Assembly (NCBI RefSeq): GCF_041080675.1
Contig: NZ_CP163520.1
Span: forward strand, 6,167,501-6,231,500
Length of the DNA stretch: 64,000 bases
From: Streptomyces sp. cg36
GTDB lineage: Bacteria > Actinomycetota > Actinomycetes > Streptomycetales > Streptomycetaceae
Direction of reading: 5' to 3'
Shown here: one piece after another, positions 57,147 to 64,000 of the stretch
Layout of the letters: each line of letters opens with the position of its first letter
How positions within the stretch are numbered: the first letter of the stretch is position 1
The notes under the pieces: generated by a model
Told to the model about the DNA's origin: nothing
What the model saw: the letters and a program-made list of their open reading frames with translations, nothing else
The model's database searches: none
Translations under genes and position numbers: made by a program

Positions 57147-57956
57147 ATGAGCACCGACGCGGCGAGAGACCCGCACGAGGCGGCACAGGAGTGGAAGCAC
57201 TGGCACGAGCACCGCGTCGCCGCGGTCTCGGCGCCCCACGGCCCCCTGGCCCTGACCGGCACCCACTGGCTCGCGGACGCGGTGGAGGGTCGAATTCCGG
57301 CCGTGCCCGGCGAGTGGCGCGAAGACGGCGACGCGCTGGTCCTGCGGGCCGTCGAGCAGGACGGGATCACCCTGGACGGCGAGCCGTTCACGGGCGAGGC
57401 CCGGCTGGGCGCCGACCACGCGCCGGTCGGCGAGTCCCGGCTGGCCCAGGGCGCGCGGCGGCTCGTGGTGCTGCGCCGCGAAGGGCTGTGGGCGGTCCGG
57501 GTCTGGGACCCCGAGGCCCCGGCCCGGCGCGCCTTCGCGGGCATCGGGGCGACGCCGTACGAGGAGCGCTGGGCGGTGCCGGGCACCTTCCGCCCGTACG
57601 ACCGGACGCGGACGGTCCGGGTCGCCAACGCCGACGGGGTCGAGCGCGGTCTGGGGCTCGGCGGCGAGCTCGCCTTCGCGCTCGACGGCCGGAACCACAC
57701 CCTTCAGGTGGCGGTCGAGGAGGACGGCGCGCTCTGGGCGGTGTTCGCGGACGCGACCAGCGGGGACTCCAGCTTCCGGTTCCGTTTCCTGCGCCCCGGC
57801 GCACCCGACGCGCACGGACGCGTGACGGTGGACTTCAACCGCGCGCTGCTGCCCCCGTGCGCCTTCGCCGCGCACTTCATCTGCCCCTTCCCGCCCCCGG
57901 GGAACACCCTGGACACGGCGGTCGCGGCCGGTGAGCGGACCGTCCTCACCAACTGA
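57147..57956 (+). CDS. DUF1684 family protein
   Basis: 269-aa protein of the DUF1684 family: EWKHWHEHRVAAVSAPHGPLALTGTHWL at the N-terminus, RAFAGIGATPYEERWAVPGTFRPYD in the middle, and TSGDSSFRFRFLRP ... VTVDFNRALLPPCAFAAHFICPFPPPGN near the end, the family's best motif. Cytosolic; activity unknown. ATG 57147 with GAAGGG 7 nt upstream. Possibly in an operon with the FAD/NAD(P) gene. Confidence 0.85.
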   Translation: MSTDAARDPHEAAQEWKHWHEHRVAAVSAPHGPLALTGTHWLADAVEGRIPAVPGEWREDGDALVLRAVEQDGITLDGEPFTGEARLGADHAPVGESRLAQGARRLVVLRREGLWAVRVWDPEAPARRAFAGIGATPYEERWAVPGTFRPYDRTRTVRVANADGVERGLGLGGELAFALDGRNHTLQVAVEEDGALWAVFADATSGDSSFRFRFLRPGAPDAHGRVTVDFNRALLPPCAFAAHFICPFPPPGNTLDTAVAAGERTVLTN

Positions 57957-57978
57957 CCCACCCGTCCCCAACTCCCCG

Positions 57979-58020
57979 CGGCCCGGCCGAAAGGCGCCCT
58001 TGCGCCCGGTGGCCGGGCCG
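57979..58020 (+). terminator. Terminator after DUF1684 gene
   Basis: CGGCCCGGCC/GGCCGGGCCG (57979-57988 with 58011-58020) enclosing a second small GGCGC/GCGCC stem, 22 nt after the stop codon. It has no T-tract. Confidence 0.55.
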
Positions 58021-58151
58021 CCGAATACTCCCTAACCAGCGCTTGTCAGGAGCACGGCGGCGCTGCATTGTGCTGCCGCCATCCCTGGCCGCGCCTCACG
58101 GGGTCCCCCCACGCCACCCGGGCCCCTCGATTCCCCTCGGGAGGAAAAGAA

Positions 58152-59057
58152 GTGAGGATCGAGCGCACCACCCCCACCCGCCGCGGCGGTCTCGCGAGAC
58201 GCACCAAGGCAGTCGCCGTCACCACCGGCTTCCTGGCCGCCGCCGCCCTCGCGGTCCCCACCGCCACCGCCAGCCCGCACCAGGTGTTCAGCGCCCACCA
58301 GCTCTCCGCCGCGGGCGACGCCGTGCTCGGCGCCGACGTCGCGGGCACCGCCTGGCACGTCGACCCCGCCGACCACACGCTGGTCGTGACCGCCGACTCC
58401 GGCGTCACCCAGTCGGACATCGCCAGGATCAAGCGGCAGGCGGGCGCCAACGCGTCCGCGATACGCGTCGAACGGACCACCGGGAAGATCAGCAAGCTGC
58501 TCGCGGGCGGAGACGCCATCTACGCGCCGAGCTGGCGCTGCTCCCTGGGCTTCAACGTCCGCAAGGGCAGCACCTACTACTTCCTGACCGCCGGCCACTG
58601 CACCGAGGGCTACCCGAACTACTACACGAGCTCCTCGCACTCGACCTCCATCGGCCCCACGGTCGGCACCAGCTTCCCGGGCAACGACTACGGCCTGGTG
58701 CAGTACACCAACACCTCGCTCGCCCACCCCGGCACGGTCGGCAGCCAGGACATCACCTCGGCCGCCAACCCCACGGTCGGCCAGACCGTCACCCGGCGCG
58801 GCTCCACCACCGGCATCCACAGCGGCCGGGTCACCGCGCTCAACGCCACCGTCAACTACGGCGGCGGCGACGTCGTGTACGGGCTCATCCAGACCACGGT
58901 CTGCGCCGAGCCCGGCGACTCCGGCGGCCCGCTCTACGCCGGCTCCACCGCCCTCGGCCTCACCTCCGGCGGCAGCGGCAACTGCTCCTCGGGCGGCACC
59001 ACGTTCTTCCAGCCCGTCGTCGAGGCCCTCAACGCCTATGGCGTGAGCGTCTACTGA
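58152..59057 (+). CDS. Secreted S1 family serine protease, streptogrisin-like pro-enzyme
   Basis: 301-aa pre-pro-protein. The signal peptide (about residues 1-40: [26 protein letters not shown]) is followed by a pro-region (about 41-115), then the mature chymotrypsin-fold domain starting near [14 protein letters not shown]. The catalytic triad is visible: His in LTAGHC, Asp in [11 protein letters not shown], Ser in [12 protein letters not shown]. Two disulfide pairs are indicated by Cys in SWRCS/GHC and in TVCAE/GNCSS. GTG 58152 has GGGAGGAA 6-8 nt upstream. The length matches streptogrisin B/D precursors. It ends at a strong terminator. Confidence 0.92.
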   Translation: MRIERTTPTRRGGLARRTKAVAVTTGFLAAAALAVPTATASPHQVFSAHQLSAAGDAVLGADVAGTAWHVDPADHTLVVTADSGVTQSDIARIKRQAGANASAIRVERTTGKISKLLAGGDAIYAPSWRCSLGFNVRKGSTYYFLTAGHCTEGYPNYYTSSSHSTSIGPTVGTSFPGNDYGLVQYTNTSLAHPGTVGSQDITSAANPTVGQTVTRRGSTTGIHSGRVTALNATVNYGGGDVVYGLIQTTVCAEPGDSGGPLYAGSTALGLTSGGSGNCSSGGTTFFQPVVEALNAYGVSVY

Positions 59058-59074
59058 CGGACGGTCCGTGTCGG

Positions 59075-59107
59075 CGGGCCCCCGCCCGTTCACCGGGCGG
59101 GGGCCCG
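59075..59107 (+). terminator. Terminator after the S1 protease gene
   Basis: A perfect 14-bp GC stem (59075-59088 with 59094-59107) with a 5-nt loop, 17 nt after the protease stop. Confidence 0.7.
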
Positions 59108-59201
59108 TCCCCGCGGCCCCGGCGGGGCCGACTGGACGTGATACGCCTTTTTGGGAGGATGTCCAAGGCGGAGAGGGCGAGCGGACACACGGGGTGAGTC
59201 A

Positions 59202-59681
59202 GTGAAACGCATCGGAGTGACCGGTCACCGAGACATCCCCTCCGAGGCGTTGGACGACATCCGCTCCGGGCTGCGGGCCCTGCTGTGCGGCCACGACGGC
59301 TCACTGGAGGCGCTCTCCAGCCTGGCGGCCGGCGCCGACCAGCTGTTCGCCGCGATCGCCCTGGAGTGCGGCGCCTCGCTGACCGTGGTCATCCCCAGCG
59401 GGGACTACGAGAAGGGCTTCGCCGACCCCGCCGAACTGGCCCGCTACCAGGGCCTGAAGCGGCGGGCCAGCCAGGAGGTGCGGATGGACTTCCCGCACTC
59501 CACGGACGAGGCGTACTACGCGGCCGGCGCCTACATCGCGGACAACTGCGACCGGCTGGTGGCCGTCTGGGACGGCCAGCCCGCGCGGGGTCTCGGCGGC
59601 ACCGGCGACATCGTCGCGTACGCCCGCAGCCTGGGGAAGACGGTCACCGTGGTGTGGCGGGACGGGGTGCGCCGCCGGTGA
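59202..59681 (+). CDS. SLOG-like nucleotide-binding protein
   Basis: 159-aa compact Rossmann-like protein. The N-terminus KRIGVTGHRDIPSEALDDI carries a GHR motif; SSLAAGADQLFAAIALECGASLTVVIP follows, and the C-terminal half has ADNCDRLVAVWDGQPARGLGGTGDIVAYARSLGKTVTVVW. This resembles SLOG proteins, a DprA/LOG-related group predicted to make or sense nucleotide ligands in conflict systems. GTG 59202 begins the Rossmann strand directly; a GGTGAG-type SD precedes it. It faces a four-helix SLATT/DUF4231 protein gene, with only 6 bp between the stops. Function as a ligand-generating partner is inferred from known SLOG-SLATT associations. Confidence 0.75.
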   Translation: MKRIGVTGHRDIPSEALDDIRSGLRALLCGHDGSLEALSSLAAGADQLFAAIALECGASLTVVIPSGDYEKGFADPAELARYQGLKRRASQEVRMDFPHSTDEAYYAAGAYIADNCDRLVAVWDGQPARGLGGTGDIVAYARSLGKTVTVVWRDGVRRR

Positions 59682-59687
59682 CGGCGG

Positions 59688-60629
59688 TCAACTGCGGAGC
59701 CGGGCCAGCCAGTCGGTGTGCTGGGGCGACACCACCCGTTCGGTCTCGTAGACCGCGCCGGCCCACTCGCGCTCGCTGACCGAGCTCTCCATCGCCACGT
59801 GCATCTCCATCAGGTCCTGCTCCACCAGCGAGTGGGCCGAGATCAGCGGCTGGTGGCGGCGGATCTCGCTCCACGCCAGACAGGCCGCGGCGGCCGCCGA
59901 GAGCAGCCCCGCCACTTTGACCCCCTGCGCCGCCCCGAACATGTGCAGCGTCGCGAAGAGCAACGCGAGAACGGTGAGCAGGGTGATCGCCGAGGTCCAC
60001 AGCGCGGTCGCCCGCCGGGACGCCTCCTGGCGGCGCCGGTACCAGTTGCGCTGCTCGATAAGACGGTCCCGCACGTACGTCTCCTTGCGTACGGTGAACG
60101 CCTTGGCCCGTAACTCGCGCATCGGCGCGGTGATGAGGGGCGCCCCCGACAGCGGTGACGTGCCCCCTTCGCGCGGGTCCTGCCAGCCGACCTTGCGCAG
60201 CTCCCGCAGCCCTTCCTCCAGACGGAGGGTGAACAATTCTTCGGGATCCGGTGAGTGGGCGTCAAACGGAGCACCGTGGACCGCGTACCGCCAGCACATG
60301 GATTTGATGAACTCCGCGGCCGAACGGTTCAGTTGCCAATGCGATTTCGCGTGCCCGCGGGCGGCGCGGAAGCTCACCGCGAGCACCCCCGCGTACGCCA
60401 GTGCGCTGAGCGCGCTCGTCAGCTGGAAGTCACCACCGAGCGTCATCTTCCACGGCAGGGCCGCCAGCGCCGCCCCCACCACGAGCAGGCACAACTGCCA
60501 GCGGGTGACGTTCACCGCGGCCCGCTGGCGCCCTATCGCGAGTGAGTCCGCGTGATGGAAGAGACCCGGCAGGTCGGCGTTGCGGAAGACCATGCTTTGC
60601 AGAGGACCGGGAATCGCCGTCACATCCAC
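59688..60629 (-). CDS. SLATT-type membrane protein (DUF4231-like)
   Basis: 313-aa protein with two pairs of transmembrane helices: about 45-60 and 68-88, then about 209-230 and 235-253, joined by a basic/helical cytosolic region. After each pair comes a charged helix; the C-terminus SLVEQDLMEMHVAMESSVSEREWAGAVYETERVVSPQHTDWL is the conserved SLATT ending. SLATT proteins are predicted pore-forming effectors activated by nucleotide signals. The start is GTG 60629 without a clear SD; ATG 60593 is the alternative. It is divergent from fxsA and convergent with the SLOG gene. Confidence 0.8.
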   Translation of the reverse strand: MDVTAIPGPLQSMVFRNADLPGLFHHADSLAIGRQRAAVNVTRWQLCLLVVGAALAALPWKMTLGGDFQLTSALSALAYAGVLAVSFRAARGHAKSHWQLNRSAAEFIKSMCWRYAVHGAPFDAHSPDPEELFTLRLEEGLRELRKVGWQDPREGGTSPLSGAPLITAPMRELRAKAFTVRKETYVRDRLIEQRNWYRRRQEASRRATALWTSAITLLTVLALLFATLHMFGAAQGVKVAGLLSAAAAACLAWSEIRRHQPLISAHSLVEQDLMEMHVAMESSVSEREWAGAVYETERVVSPQHTDWLARLRS

Positions 60630-60663
60630 CCCTGTCTGCGGTTTTAGTCATCACTCTTTCGAT

Positions 60664-60760
60664 GGAACGTCTCGTTCCGTACACCTTCCGCCATTGCTGG
60701 GCCACCTGTTCACGGCAACTGGTCGTGCTCAGTTGCCAACAGTGGCCAAGAGAGTAAAGT
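60664..60760 (+). promoter_or_regulatory. fxsA promoter with two perfect dyads
   Basis: The divergent space 60630-60836 has GGAACG-TCT-CGTTCC (60664-60678) and GGCAACTG-8-CAGTTGCC (60714-60737), both perfect. The second overlaps a -35 TTGCCA (60733-60738) that is 16 bp from TAAAGT (60755-60760), so a repressor there would block the fxsA promoter. Regulators are not identified. Confidence 0.6.
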
Positions 60761-60836
60761 CGTCCCGCCGACACTGCAACGGTGCATGTCGTCGGCACCA
60801 CTGTCCACATGCAGGAATTACCCATCAAGGACGGCC

Positions 60837-61004
60837 GTGAAGACCTCTGTGAATTCTCTCTCCTTCGCCCCTGCGAAGAAGAGCCGTGTGCCCCTGGCCG
60901 AGATCGACGTCCGCGGCGCCGACGCCGCCCAGAAGCTCGGCCGCGTGCTGCCCTCGTCAATCGGCCGCCCCGCGCAGGCGTCGACCTTCAACTCCGCTCT
61001 CTAA
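60837..61004 (+). CDS. fxsA: FxSxx-COOH precursor peptide
   Basis: 55-aa precursor of a ribosomally made, modified peptide. It ends T-F-N-S-A-L, so Phe51-x-Ser53-x-x-COOH as the family name requires. The remainder is a leader with SLSFAPAKKSRVPLAEIDVRG. GTG 60837 is preferred: AAGGA at 60827-60831 is 5 nt upstream and the length fits; an in-frame ATG at 60786 lacks support. The FxsB radical SAM enzyme gene follows after 28 bp. Known FxsB-type enzymes join the Phe ring to the residue two places on (cyclophane); here Phe51 to Ser53 is the predicted crosslink. Confidence 0.9.
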   Translation: MKTSVNSLSFAPAKKSRVPLAEIDVRGADAAQKLGRVLPSSIGRPAQASTFNSAL

Positions 61005-61032
61005 CCCTGTCGGAGAGCTCTAGACTGGCGGA

Positions 61033-63270
61033 ATGACTGGACCCGTGGTCCCATTCCGCGAGATCGTTCTCAAGGTTCACAGCAGATGCGATCTTGCCTG
61101 TGATCACTGTTATATCTACGAAGCCCCTGATCAGAGTTGGCGCACCCGCCCCAAGGCAATCTCTGACGAGGCGATTTCCCGGACGGCGCGGCGACTGGCC
61201 GAGCACGCCGGGAGACACGTACTGCCCTCCGTGTCAGTGATCCTGCACGGAGGGGAGCCGCTGCTGGCGGGCCCCGCCCGGCTGCGCCGGGTGTGCGAGG
61301 AGCTGACCGCCGCCCTCGACGGCGTCGCGGAACTCGATCTCCGTGTACACACCAATGGGATCCAGCTCAGCCCCCGCTACCTCGACCTCTTCGACGAGTT
61401 CGGGCTCAAGGTCGGCATCTCCCTCGACGGAGACCGCGCGGCCAACGACCGCCACCGCCGCTTCGCCGACGGCCGCACCAGCCATCCGCTGGTCCTGCGC
61501 GCGATCGACCTGCTCCAGCAGGACCGTTACCGCCACCTCTTCCTCGGCCTGCTCTGCACCATCGACGTCGCCAACGACCCGGTCGCCGTGCACGACGCGC
61601 TGATCGCCCTGGACCCGCCGCGCATCGACTACCTGCTGCCGCACGCCACCTGGGACGCGCCCCCGCCCCGCCCGCGCGGCTCCCGGACGGAGTACGCCGA
61701 GTGGATCCTGGCGGCCTTCGACCGGTGGGAGGAACAGGGGCGCCCCGTTCCGGTCCGGCTGTTCGAGTCCGTACTGTCGACGTTGAACGGCGGCCCCAGC
61801 CTCACCGAGTCCCTGGGCCTGGCCCCCACCGACCTGGTGGTGGTGGAGACCGACGGCACGCTGGAGCAGGTCGACTCCCTCAAGAGCGCCTACGACGGCG
61901 CCGCAGCCACCGGCTTCGACGTCTTCCGGCACTCCTTCGACGACGTCGCCGCCCACCCCGGCGTCCGGGTGCGCCAGCTGGGGCTCGCGGGCGTGGGCCC
62001 CGAGTGCCGCTCCTGCCCGGTGGTCCGCTCCTGCGGCGGCGGGCTCTACACCCACCGCTACCGCTCGTCCCGCGAGGCCGAGGGCCGGGACGCCTTCGAG
62101 GGCCCCTCGGTCTACTGCGACGACCTGGCCGCCCTGGTGCGGGGCGTCGAGGCCCGCACGGCCGCCCGGAGCGTCCCGGAGGCCGTCACCGACCCCGGCG
62201 AACTCGTGGCGGCCCAGCACGAGCTGACCCGCACCCTGCTCGCCCGGCTGCACGCCGATCTGGCCGGGCGCGGCGGCCCCGAGTGGGAGACCACCTGGCG
62301 GCTCACCGCGCTGGCCGACGGTCCGGCCCTGGACGAGGTGCTGGCCCAGCCGTACGCCCGGAGCTGGCTGCTCACCACGCTGGAGGCGCTGCGCGAGGGG
62401 CGGCCCGACGCCCTGGCCCACGCCCACCGGCTGGCGGCCTACACGGCCGCCGCCGCCGTGCGCGGCCGGCTCGACCTGCCGGTCACCGTTCCGTACACCG
62501 ACGGCCGGCTGTGGCTGCCCACCCTCGGCGAACTGCGCGTCGGGGCCCCGGGGGAGTCCGGCCGGATCGAGGTGATCGCGGCCGAGAAGGGGTTTCGCGC
62601 CGGACGTGAGGGGTTCGAGGTTGAGGTGGAGTGCCCGCGCGAGCCGTGCGGCGACTGGCTCCCGGTGCGCGGACTCGGCCGGGACGGGGCGCCCGATCCG
62701 GCCCTGGACGACCTGGACCCGTACCGCGACTGCTTCGGGCGGCCGGTCAGCGCGCGGCTGGGGCTCGCCGCGGCCGACGAGTGGAGCGGGCGGCTCGGCG
62801 CGGCCTGGGGGCTGCTCTCGGCCGCCGCGCCCGCTCACGCCGCTGCCGCGGCCACCGCGCTGACCACGCTCACCCCGCTGGCAGACGGCGGCGAACCGGC
62901 CGTGGGGCGGCACGCCTACGGGGCGCTCGGGGTGCCGGTGGGGCTCACGGGGGAGGCGTTGGCGCTGGGGCTGCTGCGCGGTTCGCGCCGGGCCGCCTTC
63001 CGCGCACTCCTCGACGTCGCGGATCTGTACGCCTTGGACGGCGCCTGGCAGCATGCCGTCGACTGGCGCGCGGAGCCGGTGGAGATCTCCGTCGCGCTGG
63101 CCGAAACGCATGAGCGGGTGGCGGTCGCCGCCTACGACAGGAGTGCGCGCACCCTGGCGGAGACCCGGCGCTCGCTGGAAGCTCTTGAGGAGGCGGCCGA
63201 ACTCACCGTCAGCGGGAAGGCCCTGCTCGCCGCCGTCGTGCTGGAGTGGGAAGAGGCAGCCCGTGGATGA
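61033..63270 (+). CDS. fxsB: FxsB-family radical SAM/SPASM peptide maturase with C-terminal extension
   Basis: 745-aa protein. The radical SAM core has the 4Fe-4S Cys motif at C19, C23 and C26 (C-x3-C-x2-C in SRCDLACDHCYIYE), GGEP at 73-76 and the SDG-like GISLDGD. SPASM-type Cys are at 325, 328, 334 and 362. The second half (about 375-745) is an extension found in many FxsB proteins that normally carries an HExxH hydroxylase motif; no HExxH is present here, and the corresponding place reads ALALGLLRGSRRAAFRALLDVADLY, so that half is probably inactive. It would modify FxsA. ATG 61033 has only a weak SD. The stop overlaps the next gene by 8 nt. Confidence 0.9.
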   Translation: MTGPVVPFREIVLKVHSRCDLACDHCYIYEAPDQSWRTRPKAISDEAISRTARRLAEHAGRHVLPSVSVILHGGEPLLAGPARLRRVCEELTAALDGVAELDLRVHTNGIQLSPRYLDLFDEFGLKVGISLDGDRAANDRHRRFADGRTSHPLVLRAIDLLQQDRYRHLFLGLLCTIDVANDPVAVHDALIALDPPRIDYLLPHATWDAPPPRPRGSRTEYAEWILAAFDRWEEQGRPVPVRLFESVLSTLNGGPSLTESLGLAPTDLVVVETDGTLEQVDSLKSAYDGAAATGFDVFRHSFDDVAAHPGVRVRQLGLAGVGPECRSCPVVRSCGGGLYTHRYRSSREAEGRDAFEGPSVYCDDLAALVRGVEARTAARSVPEAVTDPGELVAAQHELTRTLLARLHADLAGRGGPEWETTWRLTALADGPALDEVLAQPYARSWLLTTLEALREGRPDALAHAHRLAAYTAAAAVRGRLDLPVTVPYTDGRLWLPTLGELRVGAPGESGRIEVIAAEKGFRAGREGFEVEVECPREPCGDWLPVRGLGRDGAPDPALDDLDPYRDCFGRPVSARLGLAAADEWSGRLGAAWGLLSAAAPAHAAAAATALTTLTPLADGGEPAVGRHAYGALGVPVGLTGEALALGLLRGSRRAAFRALLDVADLYALDGAWQHAVDWRAEPVEISVALAETHERVAVAAYDRSARTLAETRRSLEALEEAAELTVSGKALLAAVVLEWEEAARG

Positions 63271-64000
63271 ACGAGCCGCAGCATCGCTGGAGAGCGCCTT
63301 ACTGGACGACCTGGTCGCCATGGGGGTGAGGGAGGGGGACACGCTGCTCGTGCACGCCTCGTTGAGTGGTCTGGGGCACGGCCCGCGCGTCCTGGGGCAG
63401 GCGCTGTGCGCGGCGGTCGGGGGGCGGCTCAAGGGCACCCTGGTGGTTCCCGCGTTCACCCCGGAGAACTCGCTGACCTCGTCCGCCCACCACCGCCGCG
63501 CCCGGCAGGCGCGGGACCCGGCCGCGTACCGGGAGTTCCGCCGCAGGATGCCGGCCTTCGACCCGGAGCACACCCCCAGCCAGGGAATGGGCCGGCTGGC
63601 GGAGTGGGTGCGCACCTCGGAGGGGGCGGTCCGCAGCGGCCATCCGCAGACCTCCTTCGCCGCCTGGGGCAGCCGTTCCCTGGAACTGATGGCGGAACAC
63701 GAACCGGATTGCCACCTGGGGGAGAGGTCGCCGCTCGCGGCGCTCTGCCGCAGCGATGCCAAGGTTCTCATGATCAATGTCCCATTCGCCGTGTGCAGCG
63801 CCTTTCACCTCGCGGAATACCGTTATTGCCGCAACCCGCCGAAGAAGCTGTACAGCTGTGTGGTGCGCGACGAAAGTGGACGCAGGGGATGGTTCCACTA
63901 TCCCGACGTGGATCTCGACGACAGCGACTTCGAGACGATCGGGGCGGACCTTCCGGAGGAAATGCGCATCAAGTGGCAGCTGGGACGGAGAACGGCCCGG
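63263..64000 (+). CDS. AAC(3)-family N-acetyltransferase, partial (runs off the window)
   Basis: 246 residues are visible; the 3' end is outside. Family motifs: LLVHASLSGLG, LVVPAFTPENS, GMGRLAEWVRTSEGAVRSGHPQTSFAAWG and LGERSPLAALC...VLMINVPF, characteristic of aminoglycoside 3-N-acetyltransferase folds. Next to an Fxs locus it could instead acetylate the peptide or be an immunity function; this is inference. GTG 63263 has AGAGG upstream and overlaps fxsB. Codon 13 is a TTA (63299-63301), rare in Streptomyces and read by the bldA tRNA. Codon use becomes AT-richer after about 63750 (Val GTT, Asn AAT, Tyr TAT), unlike the neighbours, which hints at transfer. Confidence 0.88.
   Translation, partial: MDERAAASLESALLDDLVAMGVREGDTLLVHASLSGLGHGPRVLGQALCAAVGGRLKGTLVVPAFTPENSLTSSAHHRRARQARDPAAYREFRRRMPAFDPEHTPSQGMGRLAEWVRTSEGAVRSGHPQTSFAAWGSRSLELMAEHEPDCHLGERSPLAALCRSDAKVLMINVPFAVCSAFHLAEYRYCRNPPKKLYSCVVRDESGRRGWFHYPDVDLDDSDFETIGADLPEEMRIKWQLGRRTAR

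Noticed and set aside
60786..60836. Longer FxsA starting at ATG 60786
   Set aside because: No SD at 60786, whereas AAGGA precedes GTG 60837 and the shorter peptide has the usual FxsA length; the extra part would also contain a TTA codon.
63263..64000. Simple aminoglycoside resistance gene
   Set aside because: Family membership is clear, but the 8-nt overlap with fxsB makes a role in the Fxs system at least as likely, so resistance is not asserted.

Overview
ORGANISM. The window is actinobacterial chromosome, almost certainly Streptomyces. It has very high GC, frequent GTG/TTG starts with purine-rich Shine-Dalgarno (SD) sites, 1-4 nt stop/start overlaps, and Streptomyces-type families (SepF paralogue, FxsA/FxsB, streptogrisin-like protease, Rpf-LysM protein, DUF5685). 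From memory, the core order (HAD phosphatase, small protein, tlyA, NAD kinase, recN ... pyrG, Nudix ... ald, parA, scpA, scpB, rluB ... cmk, der) matches the Streptomyces coelicolor SCO175x-179x region and the Mycobacterium tuberculosis Rv1692-Rv1713 block. The species cannot be named from this sequence alone. LAYOUT. 1-2.9 kb: the 3' part of a 23S rRNA gene, a 5S rRNA gene and a strong terminator. 3-7.8 kb: a large RGG-repeat/TPR protein, a DUF1015 protein and a HAD phosphatase. 8-11 kb: an iron-box-controlled siderophore ABC importer. 11-24.4 kb: conserved housekeeping (tlyA, nadK, recN, pyrG, Nudix) interrupted by a glycosyltransferase, a PucR regulator, an FAD oxidase and a GH15 hydrolase. 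24.4-25 kb: two facing arrays of about 60-bp repeats. 25-33.5 kb: an NTPase-TPR protein, ald, then parA / RHH-like / scpA / scpB / rluB for chromosome segregation and ribosome maturation. 33.5-36.2 kb: an NAD/ADP-ribose operon (NadR-like, NrtR, ADP-ribosylglycohydrolase) behind a perfect palindromic operator. 36-43 kb: small accessory genes, then tyrA-cmk-plsC-der. 43-53 kb: conserved hypotheticals, a secreted Rpf muralytic protein, an isolated cytochrome oxidase subunit I, an I78-like protein, a PAP2 phosphatase, an MFS exporter, glutaryl-CoA dehydrogenase and a SepF paralogue. 53-59 kb: a protein with an extreme cysteine-rich tail, an FAD/NAD(P)-binding protein, DUF1684 and a secreted S1 protease. 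59.2-64 kb: the most unusual stretch, a convergent SLOG/SLATT pair (predicted nucleotide-signalled membrane effector) next to an Fxs ribosomally made peptide locus: FxsA precursor ending F-N-S-A-L, an FxsB radical SAM enzyme with a C-terminal extension lacking HExxH, and an AAC(3)-type acetyltransferase carrying a TTA codon and cut by the window end. HOW THE GENES WORK TOGETHER. Most of the window is housekeeping: translation and ribosome assembly (rRNA, TlyA, RluB, Der), nucleotides (PyrG, Cmk), NAD (NadK, the NrtR operon), DNA repair and chromosome organisation (RecN, ParA, ScpAB) and respiration. The accessory interest lies in the Fxs and SLOG/SLATT loci, the facing repeat arrays, and the regulatory palindromes.
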